Translations under genes and position numbers: made by a program
Assembly: GCA_946411525.1 (NCBI GenBank)
Contig: CAMKEI010000018.1
Span: forward strand, 1-39,871
Direction of reading: 5' to 3'
DNA from: an uncultured Clostridia bacterium
GTDB lineage: Bacteria > Bacillota > Clostridia > Christensenellales > Aristaeellaceae
Length of the DNA stretch: 39,871 nucleotides
In this document: positions 16,756 through 24,463 of the stretch, in pieces
Layout of the letters: each line of letters opens with the position of its first letter
Numbering within the stretch: the stretch's first letter is position 1
Notes under the pieces: model-generated
Seen by the model: the letters and a program-made list of their open reading frames with translations, nothing else
Told to the model about the DNA's origin: nothing
The model's database searches: none

Positions 16756-17763
16756 TCAGAATATGCGGCCTTCCGAACCGGCTTTGTTGACACCGTTTTC
16801 CCAGAGATCGGCGTTTTTCCCCATTTTCGCCTTGAGCGTGCCGGACAGCGCATCCAGTTTTTCCAGCAGGTCTCCGGGGACGCTTGCCTCATAGGCGTCG
16901 AGATTCGCTTCCAGCTGCGCGATGCTGCGGCAGCCGGTCAGGATGCTGCCCACGCACTTCCGGCTCTTCAGGAACCCGAAAGCAAGCGCGGACATTGAAA
17001 GGCCGTTCTCCCCGCTGAGTCTTCGCAGTTCATCCAGGAACGCGAAAATATCCTGCTCAAAACCATGATCAGTATGGCGTCCGACGCCCCATTTGCTGTC
17101 ATACATGCGGTTTGCCCGGCGGTTCATGGGCACATCCTCCGGGGTCCTGAACTTGCCGGTCAGAAGCCCCTGCGCAAGCGGACTGTATGCCCAGACCGGG
17201 ATATGTTCCTCCTCAAGGACCGGACTCAGCTGTTCTTCCGCGAGACGCCAGATGAGGGAATAGGGCATCTGGTTCAGGACAACATTCCTCCCGCGCAGTG
17301 TTTCAGCACAGGAAAGCCCGTAATTGCAGACGCTGACCATACGGATCTTTCCCCGGACCTTCAGTTCCTCGAAAGCGTCGAAGGTCTCGTCAGGATCGAT
17401 ATCTGGATTGGGCCAGTGGATCTGGCAGATGTCCAGATAATCCGTTTTCATCCTCCGGAGGGAGGCCTCGCATGCCGCAATCACGTCGTCATGGCGCAGA
17501 TGGCTGGAATAGATCTTGTCCGCCAGGATAACCTTGTCGCGCCGCCCGGCAATGGCCTCTCCGACGACCTGCTCGGCGCGTCCGTCGCCGTAACGCTCGG
17601 CCGTATCAATCAGGTTGATTCCCCGTTCGATAGCTTCCCGGAGGGTTGCCACCGCAGAATCCCTGTCGCAGGAACCCCAGAGGCTGACGTCCGCGTAGGA
17701 CCAGGTTCCGAGGCTGAGCCCGGATATTCTGGTTTTTCCGTCATTCAGCAGCGTATAATCCAT
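16756..17763 (-). CDS. aldo/keto reductase
   Basis: A 335-residue NAD(P)H-dependent aldo/keto reductase (TIM barrel). The catalytic tetrad is complete: Asp53 and Tyr58 in NLIDTAERYGDG, Lys83 in ILADKI and His116 in CQIHWPN. The C-terminal coenzyme site SILTGCRSIAQLEAN is typical. It belongs to the general AKR/Tas-like group without an Fe-S tail. The ATG at 17763 is preferred over an in-frame GTG three codons earlier because AGAGGTG precedes it. It lies downstream of the transketolase pair beyond a large inverted repeat, and so probably uses a short read-through or its own promoter. In this context it may reduce or oxidise a sugar-derived carbonyl in the catabolic locus. Confidence 0.9.
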   Translation of the reverse strand: MDYTLLNDGKTRISGLSLGTWSYADVSLWGSCDRDSAVATLREAIERGINLIDTAERYGDGRAEQVVGEAIAGRRDKVILADKIYSSHLRHDDVIAACEASLRRMKTDYLDICQIHWPNPDIDPDETFDAFEELKVRGKIRMVSVCNYGLSCAETLRGRNVVLNQMPYSLIWRLAEEQLSPVLEEEHIPVWAYSPLAQGLLTGKFRTPEDVPMNRRANRMYDSKWGVGRHTDHGFEQDIFAFLDELRRLSGENGLSMSALAFGFLKSRKCVGSILTGCRSIAQLEANLDAYEASVPGDLLEKLDALSGTLKAKMGKNADLWENGVNKAGSEGRIF

Positions 17764-17779
17764 GAATAACACCTCTTGA

Positions 17780-17900
17780 TAAAAACAGCCTCAAAACACT
17801 TGTTCATACGCCGGACTGATCAGTAACAGTGAGAGCGGAGTGACGCTACGCACTGTGGAGTATTACGTATGAAACAGTTGATGTTTTGAGGCAGTTTTTT
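17780..17900. repeat. 121-base imperfect inverted-repeat element between transketolase and aldo/keto reductase genes
   Basis: Two ~30-base arms (about 17780-17810 and 17866-17900) pair almost completely: GCCTCAAAACA with TGTTTTGAGGC and CATACG with CGTATG. A nested hairpin, ACAGTG...CACTGT, lies inside. On the minus strand the outer stem is followed by GTTTTTAT, so it can act as a terminator between the two genes. Size and symmetry also fit a MITE-like repeat. No open reading frame lies inside. Confidence 0.6.
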
Positions 17901-17912
17901 GAGTTTACCGTT

Positions 17913-18848
17913 TTATTTCCTGGCGATGGTTTCCTTCACCTTTCCGGCGATGGCAGCAGCGTCCAGCCCGTATTTCTCGAGCAGCTTGCTGTAGGGGCCG
18001 CACTCACCGTGCCTGTCCTGCATACCGACAAAGCCCATCGGCGCGCCGATGCCGCTTTCCGCCAATGCCTCGGCAACCGCGCCGCCCAGGCCGCCGATAA
18101 TGCTGTGTTCCTCGGCGGAGATGATAGCGCCGGTCTCCTTTGCGCAGCGGGCGACCAGTTCCTTGTCAAGAGGCTTGATGCAGAACATATCCACAACGCG
18201 CAGGCTGATGCCTTCCTTCTCCAGTTCCTCAGCGGCCTTCAGCGCGTTGCCGACCATGATGCCGCATCCGATGACCGTCGCGTCTTTGCCTTCACGCACA
18301 ATGCGTCCTTTGCCTTCCTCGAAGGTTTCTCCGGGCTGGTAGACATCCGGGAACGCGTCGCGGGAGAAGCGCAGGTACATGGGGGAAGGATCCTCGATGG
18401 CGTTCTTCACAACCCAGTCGGTCTGGACTGCGTCGCAGGGTACGAAGACCTTAAACCGCGGCAGCGTGCGCATGATGGCGATATCCTCCAGCGCGTGATG
18501 GGTTGGACCGTCGTAAGCGTCGGACAGGCCGCCGTAGGCGCCGCACATCTTCACCGGGATATCGGCGTAGGAACCGAACGCCCGCGCGGGCAGCAGGCCA
18601 AGTGTAGTGACGAACACCGCGAAAGTGTTCACGAAGGGGATTTTCCCCGCGGCGGCCATGCCGCAGGCGCAGGCAGTCATGCCCGCTTCGGCAATGCCCA
18701 TATTGAAGAACCGGTCGGGGCACGCCTTGCCGAAAACAGCGGATTTTGTGGAACCGCTGACGTCCGCGTCCAGTACGACGACATCCTTGTTCAGCTGGCC
18801 GTATTTAGCCAGTGATTCGCCGTATACATCACGAATTGCCTTAGCCAT
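17913..18848 (-). CDS. transketolase, C-terminal subunit
   Basis: A 311-residue half-transketolase that pairs with the N-terminal subunit encoded just before it; together they transfer two-carbon ketol units using thiamine diphosphate. It contains the pyrimidine-binding domain, with the cofactor-activating Glu54 in MGIAEAGM and the DAYDGPTHHALEDIA loop, then the C-terminal transketolase domain (IGCGIMVGNALKAAEEL, EEHSIIGGLG). Start ATG shares one base with the stop of the upstream subunit (TAATG), giving coupled translation. Split transketolases of this kind serve both central metabolism and dedicated sugar pathways such as apiose use; co-location with a GntR regulator and carboxylate genes suggests a dedicated role here. 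Confidence 0.93.
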   Translation of the reverse strand: MAKAIRDVYGESLAKYGQLNKDVVVLDADVSGSTKSAVFGKACPDRFFNMGIAEAGMTACACGMAAAGKIPFVNTFAVFVTTLGLLPARAFGSYADIPVKMCGAYGGLSDAYDGPTHHALEDIAIMRTLPRFKVFVPCDAVQTDWVVKNAIEDPSPMYLRFSRDAFPDVYQPGETFEEGKGRIVREGKDATVIGCGIMVGNALKAAEELEKEGISLRVVDMFCIKPLDKELVARCAKETGAIISAEEHSIIGGLGGAVAEALAESGIGAPMGFVGMQDRHGECGPYSKLLEKYGLDAAAIAGKVKETIARK

Positions 18849-19681
18849 TACAGAACACCTCCCAGTTCCTTCATCGCCTGCTCATAGCTGGCGTCGTCGA
18901 TCGCCTTGCCGTGCCAGGCGTTTTTGCCTTCCATGAATGAAACGCCCTTGCCCTTGACGGTGTGCGCCAGGATAATGGTCGGCACGCCCTTGACGGTCTT
19001 GGCGGTTTCCAGCGCCTCATAGAGTGCCTCGATATCGTGCCCGTCGCACTGGATCACATGCCAGCCAAAGGACGCGAACCGTTCGGGGATATTGTGCATA
19101 GGCATGATATCCTCGGTCACGCCGTCCAGCTGTACGCCGTTCCAGTCCAGAATGGCGCACAGGTTGTCCGCCTTGAACTTCACGGCGGCCATCAGGCCTT
19201 CCCATATGGTTCCCTCGTTGATTTCACCGTCGCCCAGCACGCAGTAAACACGCTTGTCCAGGCCGTCCAGCTTCATGGCGAGAGCCATGCCCAGCGCTGC
19301 GGACAGGCCGATGCCCAGCGGGCCGGAAGTGATTTCCACGCCGGGAGTGTCCAGCGGGTTGGGATGGCCCTGCAGCCGGGAATCCAGGCAGCGCAGCGTC
19401 GCCATCTCCTCCACGGGGAAGAAGCCTTTTTCAGCCAGCACGCGGTACAGCGCCGGCGCGGCGTGTCCCTTGCCGAGCACAAGGCGGTCGCGGTCCGGTT
19501 TCTTCGGGTTCGCCGGATCCACGTCCATCTGTGTGAAGTACAGGGTGGTCAGGATTTCCAGCACGGACAGCGATCCGCCGGGATGGCCGGTCTGCCGCTG
19601 GTGCAGCGTCTCGATCAGGTCGATTCGGAACTGATGGCAGAGCTTTTCAAGCCTTGCCTTCTCTTCCACGGGTAATTTCAT
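18848..19681 (-). CDS. transketolase, N-terminal subunit
   Basis: A 277-residue protein covering the diphosphate-binding domain of transketolase. Visible features are TGHPGGSLS at 31-39, GKGHAAPALY at 70-79, GHPNPLDTPGVEITSGPLG at 105-123, and the thiamine diphosphate motif GDGEINEG (150-157) ending at Asn181 (DWNGVQLDG). The ATG at 19681 is set by AAGGAGG nine bases upstream; a longer frame to 19786 would run into the gntR 3' end and lacks a ribosome site. It follows gntR by 61 bases and overlaps the C-terminal subunit gene by one base, making a gntR-tktN-tktC operon. Confidence 0.94.
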   Translation of the reverse strand: MKLPVEEKARLEKLCHQFRIDLIETLHQRQTGHPGGSLSVLEILTTLYFTQMDVDPANPKKPDRDRLVLGKGHAAPALYRVLAEKGFFPVEEMATLRCLDSRLQGHPNPLDTPGVEITSGPLGIGLSAALGMALAMKLDGLDKRVYCVLGDGEINEGTIWEGLMAAVKFKADNLCAILDWNGVQLDGVTEDIMPMHNIPERFASFGWHVIQCDGHDIEALYEALETAKTVKGVPTIILAHTVKGKGVSFMEGKNAWHGKAIDDASYEQAMKELGGVL

Positions 19682-19742
19682 GGGTTGCCGCCTCCTTATA
19701 AATATGATGTCATTTCCGCGCAACCGGCACGGAACAGGGAAA

Positions 19743-20426
19743 TCATTTTGTGTCGCTGCTGCAGACAGCGCGCATCGCTTCGTCAATATGCTCCAGCATA
19801 TGACGACGGGCAGCTTCCATGTCGCGGCTCTGGATCGCCAGGAATATCTGCCGGTGGAAATACACGCCTGTCTTCTTCATGTGGCTGACGTTCTGCATGA
19901 ACATCTCGGAATAGGTGGGTTTCATCACGTCGAATATACCCTGGATGATCATATTGCCGCTGCAGCGTGCAATCAGCTGATGGAACCGCATGTCATACTC
20001 GGCGGTTTCCTTGTCGGTTACAGCCTGTGCCATACCCGTAATGCTCTCCTCGATCTCAGCCGCGTCTTCGGCGGTGGCGCGGATAGCGGCCAGGGCAGCG
20101 GATTCGCTTTCGATGATCTTGCGGAATTCAAACACGTCCAGCCGGCTGGCGCCGTTGATGTGAAGCACGGCCTCAGCGTGTTCCCGGGGCATGTTGTTGG
20201 TGACAAAAGTTCCTTTGCCCTGGAAGCTCTGCGCCAGCCCCAGCCCGTTCAGCCGCTCGATGGCGCTGCGGACGGTCGACCGGCTGGCGTCCAGTTCCCG
20301 GCACAGTTCAGCCTCTGACGGCAGCTTGTCGCCTGTTTTCCACCGGCCGGTACGGATGCCGTCCGCCAGATACTGATACACGCTGTCTGACAAGCGTTTG
20401 AGAGACTGCGGGGCAATCTGCCTCAT
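19743..20426 (-). CDS. GntR-family transcriptional regulator (FadR/FCD subfamily)
   Basis: A 227-residue repressor or activator with an N-terminal winged helix (about 8-80; KLPSEAELCRELDASRSTVRSAIERLNGLGL and QGKGTFV) and a helical FCD ligand domain (about 100-220). FCD metal/ligand residues are present: FEFRKIIESESAALAA, DMRFHQLIARCSGN and a later His-rich stretch. FadR-subfamily proteins sense carboxylates such as sugar acids, which fits the surrounding Tct and dehydrogenase genes. The ATG at 20426 has GTGGAGG six bases upstream. It heads the transketolase operon and faces the large divergent control region, where several TTGT-type repeats could be its operators. Confidence 0.92.
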   Translation of the reverse strand: MRQIAPQSLKRLSDSVYQYLADGIRTGRWKTGDKLPSEAELCRELDASRSTVRSAIERLNGLGLAQSFQGKGTFVTNNMPREHAEAVLHINGASRLDVFEFRKIIESESAALAAIRATAEDAAEIEESITGMAQAVTDKETAEYDMRFHQLIARCSGNMIIQGIFDVMKPTYSEMFMQNVSHMKKTGVYFHRQIFLAIQSRDMEAARRHMLEHIDEAMRAVCSSDTK

Positions 20427-20443
20427 GTTAACCTCCACAAATG

Positions 20444-20454
20444 TTCAGACAAAT
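20444..20454 (-). promoter_or_regulatory. putative GntR operator, inverted copy of ATTTGTCTGAA
   Basis: The 11-mer ATTTGTCTGAA occurs here on the minus strand, between the gntR promoter and its ribosome site, and again on the plus strand at 20740-20750. This suggests autoregulation. Confidence 0.4.
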
Positions 20455-20503
20455 TATGCGATATGTCAGTAAAAAAACCAACAAACAAAACACTTCTGGT
20501 AAA

Positions 20504-20532
20504 AATATAAGCGAAAAGCAGCTGCTTGTCAA
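20504..20532 (-). promoter_or_regulatory. promoter of gntR-transketolase operon
   Basis: On the minus strand a consensus TTGACA (20527-20532), an exact 17-base spacer and TATATT (20504-20509), about 80 bases before the gntR ATG. Confidence 0.7.
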
Positions 20533-20575
20533 GGGTTTTGTCCTGCAGCGGGAAATGTTATATGTCGTAATAAAG

Positions 20576-20586
20576 TTGTCATACAA
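20576..20586. promoter_or_regulatory. palindromic putative GntR operator TTGTCATACAA
   Basis: TTGT-CAT-ACAA is a perfect inverted repeat of the TNGTNNNACNA form known for FadR-subfamily regulators, placed between the two divergent promoters. Confidence 0.5.
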
Positions 20587-20739
20587 CAACTAGTAAAAAA
20601 AGGAGACATGTCAAATAAGCCAGGGCGTGTTGTGAGGAATAACCCATGAAAAAGTAGCAATCCGGGCGGTATTGTCCAAGTCCTTTAAAGCTTATTAACA
20701 AATGCGTAACGAAATATAATCACGCCCGCCGGTCAACAG

Positions 20740-20750
20740 ATTTGTCTGAA
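20740..20750 (+). promoter_or_regulatory. putative GntR operator ATTTGTCTGAA
   Basis: Exact second copy of the 11-mer seen in the gntR leader, 20 bases upstream of the -35 of the rightward promoter. Looser relatives lie further right, in the leader: TTGTCATTCAA (20862-20872), TTGTATGACCT (20943-20953) and TTTGTATGAA (20965-20974). Confidence 0.4.
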
Positions 20751-20769
20751 AATCGTATGATAAATTCTA

Positions 20770-20798
20770 TTGACACCACTTGTAGGATATGATATGAT
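20770..20798 (+). promoter_or_regulatory. promoter of the rightward catabolic operon
   Basis: TTGACA (20770-20775), a 17-base spacer, and TATGAT (20793-20798). Transcription should start near 20805, leaving a leader of ~218 bases before the first ATG at 21023. The whole stretch 20427-21022 encodes no credible protein; it carries the two promoters, the repeats listed and this long leader. Confidence 0.75.
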
Positions 20799-21022
20799 GG
20801 GTTCAGCAATTGACAAAAAGATCGGACCGGGTTCAGGAACTAACAATCTGCAGCTTGCAACTTGTCATTCAACTTCCGGTACGCGGAACAGAGAAAATGG
20901 TGCCTTCCATCCAATGAATCAAACGTATTCGTCTCTTTTAACTTGTATGACCTGTTTTAAATGATTTGTATGAAAAGCGCCTTCAAATGTGCTTTCAAAT
21001 AGTGAAAGGAGAGGAACTTGTC

Positions 21023-21913
21023 ATGAAAGATTCCATCCACAAGTATTTTCAGGTAGGAACGATCCAGTGGATGAGCTATCCCAAGCGCGATCCCATGGAG
21101 TCCCTGAAAGCCATCTGCCGTGACGATTACTTTGACGCCATCGAACTGAAAGGATATGGCGAGAAGAACGCCGAGGCGAAGGCCTTGCTTGACCAGAGTC
21201 ACCTGAAGGTATGCTACGGCGCGCAGCCCCGGCTGCTGGGGCCGAAGCTGAACCCCAACGCCATCGACGAAGCTGAGCGCCTGAAGGCTGAAGCCACGCT
21301 GATCGAGGCCGTGGATGAGGCGGAGTTCCTCGGTGCGAGGGGGATCGCTTTCCTGGCCGGCAAATGGGAACAGGAAACCAAGGATCAGGCCTATGCCCAG
21401 CTGCTGAAGACCACGCGCAGTGTCTGCGATTATGCCGCCAAAAAAGGCATGAACGTCGAACTGGAAGTATTCGACTTCGACATGGACAAGGCTGCGCTGA
21501 TCGGCCCCGCCCCCTATGCCGCCCGGTTCGCCGCGGACATGCGTACGACCCACAGCAATTTCGGCCTGTTGGTGGACCTGAGCCACTTCCCCACCACCTA
21601 CGAAACCAGCCAGTTTGTGATCCGCACGCTGCGCCCCTACATCACCCATTTCCACTTCGGCAACGCCGTGGTCAAACCCGGATGTGACGGTTACGGCGAC
21701 CTGCATCCCCGCTTCGGCTATCCCAACAGCGCCAATGACACGCCTGAGCTGCTGGACTATCTGCGGGTGCTGAAGCAGGAGGGCTTCTTCGACGCCGAAA
21801 AGCCCTATGTCCTGTCAATGGAAGTGACGCTCCGGCCCGGTGAGGACGAGGACATTGTGTTGGCAAACACGAAACGGGTGCTGAACCGCGCGTGGGCGCT
21901 GCTTGAAGACTGA
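21023..21913 (+). CDS. sugar phosphate isomerase/epimerase-like TIM barrel (copy A1)
   Basis: A 296-residue AP-endonuclease-2/xylose-isomerase-like TIM barrel. The four expected metal ligands are Glu148 (LEVFDFD), Asp185 (LVDLSHFP), His211 (THFHFGN) and Glu267 (SMEVTL), so it should be an active divalent-metal enzyme (isomerase, epimerase or the decarboxylases that share this fold). It is the first gene of the rightward operon, with AAAGGAGAGG before the ATG. It is a paralogue of the gene at 29055: both share SKYF/HKYF starts, the GPAPLAARFAA-type segment, GYGDxHPRFGxP and an identical LNRAWALLED C-terminus. Reaction and substrate are unknown. Confidence 0.88.
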   Translation: MKDSIHKYFQVGTIQWMSYPKRDPMESLKAICRDDYFDAIELKGYGEKNAEAKALLDQSHLKVCYGAQPRLLGPKLNPNAIDEAERLKAEATLIEAVDEAEFLGARGIAFLAGKWEQETKDQAYAQLLKTTRSVCDYAAKKGMNVELEVFDFDMDKAALIGPAPYAARFAADMRTTHSNFGLLVDLSHFPTTYETSQFVIRTLRPYITHFHFGNAVVKPGCDGYGDLHPRFGYPNSANDTPELLDYLRVLKQEGFFDAEKPYVLSMEVTLRPGEDEDIVLANTKRVLNRAWALLED

Positions 21914-21954
21914 GAACGACCGACATCATTAGTTAAGGAAAGGAAGCTGGTTTT

Positions 21955-22920
21955 ATGAAGATCGTTATTCTGGATGCGTATACTGAGAACCCCGGTGACC
22001 TGAGCTGGGCGCCCCTGGCAGAACTCGGCGAACTGACCGTTTATGACCGGACCTCCTATGCGGAGGATCCGATTATCGCGGAGCGCATCGGAGACGCTGA
22101 GGTCGTCATCATCAACAAGACTCCCATCAGCCGCGAGACGATTGACAAGTGCCCCAACATGAAGCTGATCGCTGTGCTGGCTACAGGCTACAACGTGGTG
22201 GATTACAATTATGCGAAGGAAAAGGGCATCCCGGTGGTTAACGTGCCCACCTACGGCACCATGTCCGTAAGCCAGTATTCCATCGCGCTGCTCCTGGAAA
22301 TCTGCCATCACATCGGCCATCACAGCGCCAGTGTTTATGCCGGCAACTGGGCCAACAACGTTGACTGGTGTTACTGGGATTATCCGCTGATTGAGCTGGA
22401 CGGCAAGACCATCGGTATCGTGGGCTTCGGCCGGATCGGCCAGGCTGAGGGCCGCATCGCCAAGGCCATGGGCATGAAGGTGCTTGCCTATGACCTCTAT
22501 CCCAACGACTTCGGCCGTGAAATCGGAGAGTATGTGGATCTGGATCGTCTGCTGGCCGAATCCGATGTCATTACGCTGCACTGCAACCTGACTCCTGAAA
22601 ACACCGGCATGATCAACAAGGACAGCATCGCCAAGATGAAGGACGGCGCGATCCTGATCAACAACGCCCGTGGCCAGCTGATTGTGGAACAGGATGTGGC
22701 GGACGCGCTGAACAGCGGCAAGCTGGCCGGCGCCGGCCTCGACGTGGTGTACACTGAGCCCATCAAGGCGGACAACCCGCTGCTGAAGGCGAAGAACTGC
22801 ATCATCACGCCCCATATCTCCTGGGCTCCCAAAGAGAGCCGCCAGCGCATCCTGGATTGCACCGTGGCGAACGTCAAGGCGTTTATCGAGGGCAATCCCG
22901 TGAATGTGGTCAACAAGTAA
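21955..22920 (+). CDS. D-isomer-specific 2-hydroxyacid dehydrogenase
   Basis: A 321-residue NAD(P)-dependent dehydrogenase of the glycerate/hydroxypyruvate/D-lactate group. The Rossmann motif GFGRIGQ lies at 157-163; the catalytic residues are Arg239 (NNARGQ), Glu268 (VYTEPI) and His287 (ITPHISWAP). Closest in character to glycerate dehydrogenase-type (HprA) members, with ATGYNVVDYNYA in the substrate loop. It likely interconverts a 2-oxo acid and a D-2-hydroxy acid formed in the pathway, for instance disposing of a hydroxypyruvate- or glyoxylate-like product; this is inference. It lies 41 bases after the TIM-barrel gene and 48 bases before the PdxA-family gene. Confidence 0.92.
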   Translation: MKIVILDAYTENPGDLSWAPLAELGELTVYDRTSYAEDPIIAERIGDAEVVIINKTPISRETIDKCPNMKLIAVLATGYNVVDYNYAKEKGIPVVNVPTYGTMSVSQYSIALLLEICHHIGHHSASVYAGNWANNVDWCYWDYPLIELDGKTIGIVGFGRIGQAEGRIAKAMGMKVLAYDLYPNDFGREIGEYVDLDRLLAESDVITLHCNLTPENTGMINKDSIAKMKDGAILINNARGQLIVEQDVADALNSGKLAGAGLDVVYTEPIKADNPLLKAKNCIITPHISWAPKESRQRILDCTVANVKAFIEGNPVNVVNK

Positions 22921-22968
22921 GCCTTCCCCCGACCGACACAAATGATTGAAGGAAAGGAAAGAATCACA

Positions 22969-23973
22969 ATGAGTAACAAACCGATTATCGGCATACTGAT
23001 GGGCGATTCCGCGGGCGTCGGCCCGGAACTGGTGGCAAAGCTGGCAGCGAGCAAATTCTATGACGAATACTGCCGGCCGATCATCATCGGCGATGTGCGC
23101 ATCTTTGAAAACGCGCTGAAGGTCGTGGGCGGTGAAGCAAATCATTATGTGATCGCTTCCGCGGCCGAGGCGGACTGGGAGAAGGGACTGCCCGTGCTTG
23201 ACCAGCACGACCAGGATCCCGCCGAAGTGAAGATGGGTGAGTTCAACATGGTCTGCGCGAAGAGCGTGAACAACACGCTGGAGCTGGCCGTAAACATGTG
23301 CAAGAACGGCGAGATCGAAGGCTTCTGCTTCGCGCCTTTCAACAAGAACGGCATGAAGCTTGCCGGCTGCAAGTATGAAAGCGAGCACCATGTGATGGCT
23401 CACCTGTTCGGCGTACAGGATCAGCCCTTCGGTGAAATCAACGTCGCTGCCGGCATGTGGACCACCCGTACCACCAGCCACATCCCGATCAAGGAGGTTT
23501 CCAACAATCTGACCGTCGAACGCATCTTCCGCGCCATTACCCTGTGCCATACGACGCTGAAAATGGCAGGATTTGAGAACCCGCGTATCGGCGTGGCGGC
23601 GCTGAATCCCCACTGCGGCGAAGGCGGCCTCTGCGGCAGGGAGGAGATTGACGTGATCACTCCCGCAATCCAGAAGGGCATCGAAGCGGGCATGAATCCC
23701 TCCGGTCCCTACTCCTCCGATATCCTGTTTGTCAAGGCTTTCCGGGGCGATTTCGATGGCGTGGTGACCATGTACCACGACCAGGGCCAGATCGCACTGA
23801 AGCTGAAGGGATTCGACGGCGGCATCACCATTGCCGGCGGCCAGCCTGTTCCGGTTGTTACCTGCGGCCATGGTACCGCCTATGACATCGCGGGCAAGAA
23901 TATCGTTTCCCCGGCATCCTTTGAAAACGCTGTAAAGATGTGCAGCCAGATGGCGGTTCATAACCGCAGATAA
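22969..23973 (+). CDS. PdxA-family dehydrogenase (PdxA2/TphB-like)
   Basis: A 334-residue NAD-dependent oxidative decarboxylase family member. The three metal-binding histidines align with those of E. coli PdxA: His171 (TTSHIPI), His215 (LNPHCGEGG) and His270 (MYHDQGQIALK). GDSAGVGPE marks the N-terminus. Biosynthetic pyridoxine use is unlikely: the gene sits inside a carboxylate-uptake operon, whereas catabolic paralogues oxidise 4-phospho-D-threonate/erythronate (PdxA2) or a non-phosphorylated diol-dicarboxylate (TphB). The usual DUF1537 kinase partner of PdxA2 is absent here. The start ATG at 22969 has GGAAAGGAAAG upstream; an in-frame ATG at 22942 lacks a site. The tctB gene follows after 13 bases. 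Confidence 0.9.
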   Translation: MSNKPIIGILMGDSAGVGPELVAKLAASKFYDEYCRPIIIGDVRIFENALKVVGGEANHYVIASAAEADWEKGLPVLDQHDQDPAEVKMGEFNMVCAKSVNNTLELAVNMCKNGEIEGFCFAPFNKNGMKLAGCKYESEHHVMAHLFGVQDQPFGEINVAAGMWTTRTTSHIPIKEVSNNLTVERIFRAITLCHTTLKMAGFENPRIGVAALNPHCGEGGLCGREEIDVITPAIQKGIEAGMNPSGPYSSDILFVKAFRGDFDGVVTMYHDQGQIALKLKGFDGGITIAGGQPVPVVTCGHGTAYDIAGKNIVSPASFENAVKMCSQMAVHNRR

Positions 23974-23986
23974 GGGAGGTTTCTGT

Positions 23987-24448
23987 ATGAAGAAACTCGG
24001 CACCAGGCAAATCGTGCCGCTGATTATCGCAGCTATCTGTACTGTTTTCCTGATTACCGGACTCAATAAATTTGGTTTCTGGAACGCAAAGAAGCTTTCT
24101 CCTACACCGGCTTTCGTTCCCAGTATCATCTGTGTGCTGCTGATTGCGATCTGCCTGATTACCGTGATCACGAGCCTGAAGAAGGAAGGCAAAGCCAAGT
24201 ACAGCAAGGATGAGTTCCTTATCATCCTTGCCGGCGCGGCCGTTGTCGGATGCACCTACCTGATCGGTATGCTGCCCGCCCTGGGCCTGTTCGTGATCCT
24301 GTGGCTGAGGCTGGTGGAGCACACACCGTGGAAGACCGTGCTCATCATCTTCGCCATTATCGCGGCGCTGGTGATCGGTGTGTTTGTGCTGTGGCTTGGC
24401 GTCAGATTCCCGACAGGACTGATCTACAACGCCATATTCAATCAATAG
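23987..24448 (+). CDS. tctB: tripartite tricarboxylate transporter, small membrane subunit (TctB, system 1)
   Basis: A 153-residue membrane protein with four hydrophobic segments (IVPLIIAAICTVFLITG, FVPSIICVLLIAICLITVI, FLIILAGAAVVGCTYLIGM with a following stretch, and VLIIFAIIAALVIGVFVLW), matching the TctB layout. It forms the small membrane component of a secondary carboxylate importer with the TctA and TctC products encoded next. GGGAGG precedes the ATG. It is located between the PdxA-family gene (13 bases) and tctA (15 bases), clearly co-transcribed. Confidence 0.9.
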   Translation: MKKLGTRQIVPLIIAAICTVFLITGLNKFGFWNAKKLSPTPAFVPSIICVLLIAICLITVITSLKKEGKAKYSKDEFLIILAGAAVVGCTYLIGMLPALGLFVILWLRLVEHTPWKTVLIIFAIIAALVIGVFVLWLGVRFPTGLIYNAIFNQ

Positions 24449-24463
24449 AAAGGAGTGTGAATT

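Noticed and set aside
18848-19786. Longer N-terminus for the transketolase N-subunit
   Set aside because: The added 35 residues are basic, non-conserved, overlap the gntR 3' end and lack a ribosome site, whereas AAGGAGG fits the ATG at 19681.
20608-20649. Possible 13-residue leader peptide (MSNKPGRVVRNNP) after AAAGGAG
   Set aside because: Ribosome site is only two bases from the ATG, and it lies upstream of the mapped-looking rightward promoter, so it would not be in that transcript; no attenuator follows.
22969-23973. Pyridoxine biosynthesis (pdxA)
   Set aside because: Located within a transporter-linked catabolic operon with no other B6 synthesis gene; the catabolic PdxA2/TphB-like assignment is better supported.
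21805-24255. An 816-codon minus-strand open frame
   Set aside because: Antisense across three well-supported genes (TIM barrel, hydroxyacid dehydrogenase, PdxA) with no domain pattern or ribosome site.
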